A stretch of 64,000 bases of DNA from Acetobacter peroxydans (GTDB lineage: Bacteria > Pseudomonadota > Alphaproteobacteria > Acetobacterales > Acetobacteraceae). The notes under the pieces were generated by a model. The model saw only the letters and a program-made list of their open reading frames with translations, made no database searches and had not been told where the DNA came from. Position numbers and translations under genes: made by a program. Where the stretch lies: the NCBI RefSeq assembly GCF_006539345.1, contig NZ_BJMV01000006.1, positions 62,001 to 126,000 of the forward strand. The letters are read 5' to 3'. Position 1 is the first letter of the stretch. Each line of letters opens with the position of its first letter. Of this stretch, positions 59,007 to 64,000 are shown in pieces.

Positions 59007-59588
59007 TCAGTCCTGCATGGAGCTGGAGGCGGAGGAAGAAAGCTGGTCCACCCGGAAAGGCGGCGTGTCGTCCAGCGGCTTGGTGAAAAACAGGCCCCGC
59101 AGGATGTCGTCTCCCACGCGGGCGTAAAACGGGTGGCTGCCCCAGAGTATGAAGCCCGCCTGCTGCAACAGGGCGATGGCGCTGGTGCGGGTTTCGGGCA
59201 CATCGGCGTTCATGACGCGAAAGCCCATGTTGCGCGCAGCACTTTCCACTTCCTGCAACAGGGTGGCGCCCAGCAGGGCGCGGTGGGCATAGGGGGCCAC
59301 GAACAGATGCGCGAGTGTTACGCACATGGCCTGCATTTCATTGTTGCGCGGAGAGCGGACAAGCTGCGCTCCCCCCATGATGACACCATCCTGACGGACA
59401 GCGAACAGCATACGTTCAGGCACCATGAGCAGGCCGCGGAAATAGCGTTCCAGCACCTGACGGCCCTGCGGTTGCAGCCAGTCGAAGCCGTCACCATCCA
59501 GAATGGCGGCATCCACGACTTCGCACAGGGCCTGCAGGTCGTCCTCATCCAGGTTCAGAATACGCTGAACGCGAAGTTTTTCAGCCAT
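59007..59588 (-). CDS. GNAT N-acetyltransferase in the his operon
   Basis: A 193-residue GNAT protein; the acetyl-CoA fold is seen in LFVAPYAHRALLGATLLQEVESAARNMGFRVMNADV and the TSAIALLQQAGFILWG helix. It does not match RimI. Its ATG overlaps the hisH stop (TGATG) and hisA follows closely, so it is fully inside the histidine operon; the substrate is unknown. Confidence 0.8.
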   Translation of the reverse strand: MAEKLRVQRILNLDEDDLQALCEVVDAAILDGDGFDWLQPQGRQVLERYFRGLLMVPERMLFAVRQDGVIMGGAQLVRSPRNNEMQAMCVTLAHLFVAPYAHRALLGATLLQEVESAARNMGFRVMNADVPETRTSAIALLQQAGFILWGSHPFYARVGDDILRGLFFTKPLDDTPPFRVDQLSSSASSSMQD

Positions 59589-60247
59589 CAGAGGCGCTCT
59601 TCTGGTTCCCAGGCCAGAAAGTTGGCCAGGATTTTCAGGCCGACGGTCTGGCTTTTTTCTACATGGAACTGCGTGCCCGCCGCATTGCCCCGGCAGACAA
59701 TGGCCGGTACCGCGCCGCCATATTCCGTTGTGGCCAGCAGGGTATCACTATCCGTGTTCCGCAGGGCATAGGAATGAACAAAATAGCCGTGCGGCGCGGG
59801 GCCAAGGCCGCGCACCAGCGGGTGTTCGGGCTGGGTGAGCGCCAGCTCATTCCACCCCATCTGCGGCAGGCGCAGGTCGGGCACGTCCATGGGGGCGATT
59901 TCCCCACGGATCCAGCCGAACCCTTCGGTCACGCCATGTTCCAGCCCCCGCTCAGCCATGAGCTGCATCCCCACACAGATACCCAGGAACGGCGTGCCCG
60001 CCTCAACAGCGCCGGCAATGGCGTCCTTCAGGCCGGGGGTGGCATCCAGCCCCTGCGCGCAGGCAGCGAAAGCGCCCTGTCCGGGTAGGATGATACGGTC
60101 AGCCCGGCGGACTTCGGAGGGCACGTTGGTTACGACCACGGCTGCCGCCAGCCCCGCGAGTTCCGAGGCGCGAACGGCTGCCCGCGCGGCGGAGGCAAGG
60201 TTACCCCCTTCATAGTCGATAACAGCAATGGAAAGCGGCTGGGTCAT
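59588..60247 (-). CDS. hisH: Imidazole glycerol phosphate synthase glutaminase subunit
   Basis: HisH releases ammonia from glutamine for HisF. The 219-residue class I amidotransferase has IAVIDYEGGNLASA at the start, oxyanion-strand PGQGAF, nucleophile Cys91 in LGICVGMQLM and the C-terminal His/Glu pair in GTQFHVEKSQ. It lies 72 bases after hisB. Confidence 0.96.
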   Translation of the reverse strand: MTQPLSIAVIDYEGGNLASAARAAVRASELAGLAAAVVVTNVPSEVRRADRIILPGQGAFAACAQGLDATPGLKDAIAGAVEAGTPFLGICVGMQLMAERGLEHGVTEGFGWIRGEIAPMDVPDLRLPQMGWNELALTQPEHPLVRGLGPAPHGYFVHSYALRNTDSDTLLATTEYGGAVPAIVCRGNAAGTQFHVEKSQTVGLKILANFLAWEPEERL

Positions 60248-60319
60248 GGAACCCTCCTGCTGGTCTGGTCCTCCCTGGCCGGGATGGGCCGGGTCAGGGT
60301 GGTGCTCTGCCGCACCGGG

Positions 60320-60916
60320 TTACAGAACCCCTTTGGTGGAAGGGATCGCGCCCAGGGCGCGTGGGTCGGGCTCGCAGGCCATGCGCAGGGCGCGGGCGAG
60401 CGCCTTGAATGCGGCCTCGGCAATATGGTGGCAGTTGCGGCCTGCTTTCTGGTTCAGATGCAGGGTCAGCATGGCGGACATGGCGAAGGCGCGGAAAAAC
60501 TCCTCCACCAGTTCCGTGTCCAGCGTGCCAAGGCGGTTGCGGTCGAAGCGCGCGTCAAATGTCAGGAAAGGCCTGCCGGACAGATCCACCACGGCTTCGC
60601 ACAGGGCTTCATCCAGCGGCACCACCGCGTGGCCAAACCGGCGCACGCCGCGTTTTTCGCCCAGCGCCTGCCGCAGGGCCTGCCCCAGTGCAATGCCGGT
60701 ATCTTCCACTGTGTGGTGGCCGTCGATATGCAGGTCGCCCTGCGCACGCACATCCAGATCAAACAGCGCATGTTTGGCCAGGGCCGTCAGCATGTGGTCG
60801 AAAAAGCCGATGCCGGTTTCAATCCGGGCCGTTCCCGAACCATCGAGGTTCAGGGTAATGGCAATATCGGTTTCGCTTGTGACGCGATGGAGCGTGGCTT
60901 GGCGTGATGTGGTCAT
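60320..60916 (-). CDS. hisB: Imidazoleglycerol-phosphate dehydratase
   Basis: HisB makes imidazole acetol phosphate. The 198-residue, monofunctional form shows GIGFFDHMLTALAKH, DGHHTVEDTGIALGQAL with the metal-ligand histidines, and NCHHIAEAAFKALARAL. The ATG at 60916 is preferred over an upstream start. It is the first histidine gene of this minus-strand cluster. Confidence 0.97.
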   Translation of the reverse strand: MTTSRQATLHRVTSETDIAITLNLDGSGTARIETGIGFFDHMLTALAKHALFDLDVRAQGDLHIDGHHTVEDTGIALGQALRQALGEKRGVRRFGHAVVPLDEALCEAVVDLSGRPFLTFDARFDRNRLGTLDTELVEEFFRAFAMSAMLTLHLNQKAGRNCHHIAEAAFKALARALRMACEPDPRALGAIPSTKGVL

Positions 60917-61012
60917 GATGAGCCGCTTATAGCCCAAGAGGCCGGGCAGCGCTATCGGCCTTGCGGGGCTGGTTGCTTCGGGCTGTGCCGCACATGCCGC
61001 AGGGCCGGTGGG

Positions 61013-63061
61013 TCAGGCTTCGGGCACGCCCTGTTCAAGGTCTTCCAGCCAGAGCCGTGCATTGCCATCCGAGGGGGCGCGCCAGTCTCCCCGTGGGGAG
61101 AGGCCACCGCCCGCCATCACTTTTGGGCCATTGGGCATGGCCGAGCGTTTGAACTGGCTGGTGGCGAAAAAACGCCGCAGGAAAACGCCCAGCCAGTGGC
61201 GGATGACAGGCAGCGCGTAGGCCGTGCGGGCATTGGGGTCAAAACCGGGGGGCCATTCGCCGGTTTGTGCGTTGGCCCATGCGTGCTCGGCCAGAAAGGC
61301 GATGCGCGTAGGGGTAAAGCCGTGCCGCAGAACATGATAGAGCGTAAAGTCATGCAGCGCATAAGGGCCGATGATTTCTTCGGTCTTCTGGCTTTCCCCT
61401 TCGGTCGCGGGAACCAGTTCGGGCGAGATTTCCGTGTTCAGCACCGTTTCGAGCACGGTGCGGACAGAGGGCGCGAACTGTCCTGAGGCAATGCACCAGC
61501 GGATCAGATGCTGGATGAGCGTTTTGGGCAGCCCGGCATTGACACCGTAATGCGCCATCTGGTCGCCCACGCCGTAGGTGCACCAGCCCAGCGCCAGTTC
61601 CGACAGGTCGCCCGTGCCGATCACCAGCCCCCCGTGCTGGTTGGCGAGGCGGAACAGGAAATCCGTCCGCAAGCCCGCCTGCACGTTTTCGAAGGTGATG
61701 TCATGTACAGGCTCGCCCTGCGCGAAGGGGTGGCCGATTTCGCCCAGCATGAGCGTGGCCGCCGGGCGGATATCCAGCGTCTGGGCATGGATACCCAGTT
61801 CACGCATCAGCGCCAGGGCGCTGTCCAGCGTTTTGTCGGTCGTGCCAAAACCGGGCATGGTGTAGCCGCGCACGGTCTCACGCGGCCAGCCGAGGGCATC
61901 GGCCGCGCGTACGGCCACCAGCAGGGCGTGCGTCGAGTCCAGCCCGCCCGATATGCCAATGACCATGCTGCGCGCGCCGCTGGTCTTCAGCCGTTGCACA
62001 AGGGCCGAAACCTGAATGGAAAAGGCTTCCGAGCAGTCCTGCTCCAGCCGCGCGGGGTCAGACGGCACAAAGGGAAAGCGTGCCAGTGGCCGCCGCAGGC
62101 CCAGATTGTCCATCGGCGGGGCAAGCGTGAAGCGGATGCGCCGCCAGGGCTTTTCGGACTCCTGCATACGCGCGCAGGCGCTGAACGAGGTCATGCGCTG
62201 GCGTTCCTGCCGTAGCAGCGTGAGGTCCGTATCCGCCAGCACCATGCGTGCGCCGGAGGGAAAGCGCTCACTCTGGGCCAGCAGCGCGCCGTTTTCAAAA
62301 ATGGCGGTCTGGCCATCCCATGCCAGATCGGTGGTGGATTCGCCTTCTCCGGCCGCCGCGTACAGATAGGCCGCGATACAGCGCGCCGATTGTGAGCGGC
62401 ACAGCATGGCGCGGGTTTCGGCCTTGCCCACGGTAATGTCGCTGGCCGAGAGGTTGGCGATGATCGTAGCCCCCGCCAGAGCCTGCGCGGTGGAAGGGGG
62501 GGCGGGCACCCAGAGGTCTTCGCACAGTTCCAGCCCGAGGCAGAACCCCGGCAGGTCGGCGGCTTCGAACAGCAGATCGACCCCAAAGGGGATGGGCCCA
62601 CCGGGCAGGGGCAGGGTTTCCTGAGAGACGCCCGCCCCCGGTGTGAAATGTCGGCTTTCGTAAAACTCGCGGTAATTGGGCAGGAAGCTCTTGGGCACCG
62701 CCCCCAGAATACGCCCGCGGTGGATGACGACACCGCAGTTGTAAAGCGTATGGCGCAGGCGCAGGGGCGCGCCGACCACCACAACCGGCAGCAGGTCGCG
62801 CGTGTTGGCTGCCAGTTCTTCCAGCGTGGTTTCCACGGCGTTCAGCAGGGCTTCCTGCTGGATCAGGTCTTCTATCGAATAGCCCGTCAGCCCCAGTTCG
62901 GGAAAAACGCACAGGCTGGCCCCTTCGCGCGCGCAGTCCTTTGCCACGGCAAGAATCCGCTCGGCATTGGTGGCGGGATCGGCCAGGCTGACAGGCACGG
63001 TGCAGGCTGCGATCCGGGCGAATCCCTGATGATAGAGCGAACGGAATGCGGATGAAGCCAC
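61013..63061 (-). CDS. nadE: Glutamine-dependent NAD+ synthetase
   Basis: NadE amidates deamido-NAD to NAD. At 682 residues this is the long form with a nitrilase glutaminase domain: Glu55 in [10 protein letters not shown], Lys124 in [15 protein letters not shown], Cys180 in GLELCEDLW. It is fused to a synthetase domain with SGGLDS (371-376). The start is a GTG at 63061 with AGGAAGG about eight bases upstream; the open frame beyond it does not resemble the family. It lies 96 bases upstream of hisB on the same strand. Confidence 0.95.
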   Translation of the reverse strand: MASSAFRSLYHQGFARIAACTVPVSLADPATNAERILAVAKDCAREGASLCVFPELGLTGYSIEDLIQQEALLNAVETTLEELAANTRDLLPVVVVGAPLRLRHTLYNCGVVIHRGRILGAVPKSFLPNYREFYESRHFTPGAGVSQETLPLPGGPIPFGVDLLFEAADLPGFCLGLELCEDLWVPAPPSTAQALAGATIIANLSASDITVGKAETRAMLCRSQSARCIAAYLYAAAGEGESTTDLAWDGQTAIFENGALLAQSERFPSGARMVLADTDLTLLRQERQRMTSFSACARMQESEKPWRRIRFTLAPPMDNLGLRRPLARFPFVPSDPARLEQDCSEAFSIQVSALVQRLKTSGARSMVIGISGGLDSTHALLVAVRAADALGWPRETVRGYTMPGFGTTDKTLDSALALMRELGIHAQTLDIRPAATLMLGEIGHPFAQGEPVHDITFENVQAGLRTDFLFRLANQHGGLVIGTGDLSELALGWCTYGVGDQMAHYGVNAGLPKTLIQHLIRWCIASGQFAPSVRTVLETVLNTEISPELVPATEGESQKTEEIIGPYALHDFTLYHVLRHGFTPTRIAFLAEHAWANAQTGEWPPGFDPNARTAYALPVIRHWLGVFLRRFFATSQFKRSAMPNGPKVMAGGGLSPRGDWRAPSDGNARLWLEDLEQGVPEA

Positions 63062-63243
63062 GATCTTACCCTTCCTGCTGCCGGAATGGCTGCTCCTGTT
63101 TAGCAGGGGAAGAAACACCACGCCAACCTGCTGATGGGAACCCTCAGGGGCGGGAAGAAAGGGGAAGACGATAAAAAAGAAAGATTTTTCAATTTTCCCT
63201 CTTGCGCACATCTGCCATCAGCCGTAAAAGGCAGCCATCCAAT

Positions 63244-63318
63244 GCGGGCGTAGCTCAGGGGTAGAGCACAACCTTGCCAAGGTTGGGGTCGTGGGTTCGA
63301 ATCCCATCGCCCGCTCCA
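63244..63318 (+). tRNA. tRNA-Gly (GCC)
   Basis: A 75-base tRNA with encoded CCA. The acceptor GCGGGCG/CGCCCGC is perfect, T73 is the discriminator, and the anticodon loop TTGCCAA gives GCC. It diverges from nadE. Confidence 0.97.
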
Positions 63319-63649
63319 GATTTACTTGTGAAGTCTGGGGCGGTTCAGGATGAAGAAAAAGTTTTTCCATCCTTGTGCATTGCGAATCTTCTCTACAAAA
63401 AAATTCAGTTTGAAATGACAGGCGCTCTTTGCGAACTGTCCTCTTGATTCCTACGCTTTTCAAGCTGTGACACCCGCCCGTTTGTTGGGGGTGTTCCGCG
63501 TTCATGGATAGAACCGCGTTTATCGCAAACGGACATGGTGTGCGATTGCGTCCTGAGCCGTCAGCCGTCAGCCGTCCGGTATCCGGGCGCAGAGTGCTGG
63601 CGGTTGATTCTCAGCCCGATCGATCAGAATCGGAACGCGCGGCCGATTT
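63319..63649. other. Gene-free stretch after tRNA-Gly
   Basis: No gene was found. GGATG (63348-63352) can pair with CATCC (63368-63372) with an A/T-rich upper stem, possibly a weak terminator. Near 63557-63580 the 7-mer GCCGTCA is repeated almost three times. Confidence 0.45.
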
Positions 63650-63871
63650 TTATCCGTGAACGGGTTGGGCAGATTGCGGGCCCAGAGATGCAGGATGATG
63701 AAAATGCCTGATAATGAGACGGCGGATATCATCCTGTTCTGAAAAAACATGGTTGTGCAGGGCATGAACGCTTTCATGCACGGCGTAAAAGCGCTTCTGG
63801 CGTGGTGTGCCTGAAGAAATGACGGTGCCGACAAAAATGCCGTTTATTTCAAGAATGATTGAGTCACGCAT
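63650..63871 (-). CDS. Small conserved-looking hypothetical protein
   Basis: The 73-residue product starts MRDSIILEINGIFVGTVISS and has a His-rich middle (AVHESVHALHNHVF) and C-terminal HFHHPASLGPQSAQPVHG. No family is recognised. The ATG at 63871 follows AGGACAGAAG; an in-frame start further upstream would add 36 residues. The His content hints at metal binding but is not decisive. Confidence 0.5.
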   Translation of the reverse strand: MRDSIILEINGIFVGTVISSGTPRQKRFYAVHESVHALHNHVFSEQDDIRRLIIRHFHHPASLGPQSAQPVHG

Positions 63872-64000
63872 GGTCTTCTGTCCTGGGACGGGAAAAATCA
63901 GCTCCCGGCCAGATGCAGCGTTCAGCCGGGGAAAGGGAAAGCCTGATGGGTCTGTGCGGCGGCACATCGTGGCGTGCATGACATTCGTGTTGTGGTCATG

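Overview
The window is chromosomal DNA of an acetic acid bacterium (Acetobacteraceae, Alphaproteobacteria), GC-rich overall. The evidence is alphaproteobacterial: a 5-aminolevulinate synthase for heme (C4 route), hemE beside the likely replication origin, an mnmE-mnmG-rsmG-parA-parB cluster and an Nfu-type iron-sulfur protein. A complete sdhCDAB operon argues against Gluconobacter, which lacks succinate dehydrogenase, and fits Komagataeibacter, Gluconacetobacter, Novacetimonas or Acetobacter. No rRNA, CRISPR array, intact prophage or intact insertion sequence was seen.

Layout, left to right. 1-5.2 kb (mostly minus): the 5' part of recA behind a long perfect palindrome, a gamma-glutamyltransferase-like lipoprotein, a plus-strand periplasmic DsbA-like oxidoreductase, hemA and a lipoprotein. 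5.4-9.7 kb (plus): a transketolase-like protein that has lost most catalytic motifs, followed by gap and pgk. 9.9-14.4 kb: an EamA exporter, a phosphatase, a small AT-rich patch (muramidase remnant, orphan gene), then a GlxA-type regulator divergent from a DUF1348 gene. 14.5-20.8 kb (minus): sdhCDAB, asd, serC, tRNA-Leu. 20.9-25.5 kb: a Spy-like protein, a Bcr/CflA transporter, a lipoprotein, and a thioredoxin/LON-domain/Trm112 set. 25.6-33.8 kb (plus): uvrA, a secreted creatininase-like protein, a secreted beta-propeller, and nfu-rutE-tsaB-rimI. 33.8-38.3 kb: purD and xseA (divergent), a lipoprotein, tRNA-Ala and maf.

38.35-38.72 kb is the most probable chromosomal origin. It lies between divergent maf and hemE, has DnaA-box-like 9-mers and an AT-rich tract, and carries twelve GTAC tetramers in about 260 bp. 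To its right the genes run mostly on the plus strand: hemE-HAD-hemJ (heme), a LOG-family gene, tRNA-Pro, a Gly-rich secreted protein, ogt (minus), then mnmE-mnmG-rsmG-parA-parB. Two perfect parS sites sit inside mnmE and rsmG, so origin, centromere-like sites and the partition proteins that read them lie within 12 kb.

After parB and tRNA-Lys comes an AT-rich island (about 50.4-52.5 kb) with a transposase-like remnant, an orphan multi-pass membrane protein and a degenerate parS-like site. Next are small secreted and stress genes: a three-repeat WDAGIS peptide, an HmoA-like monooxygenase, an Ivy-type lysozyme inhibitor and a DUF4186 protein. The right end is minus-strand biosynthesis: a ubiquinone-type hydroxylase with a YdjA nitroreductase, the histidine cluster hisB-hisH-GNAT-hisA-hisF-hisE-HIT, and nadE. 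tRNA-Gly and a small hypothetical gene close the window.
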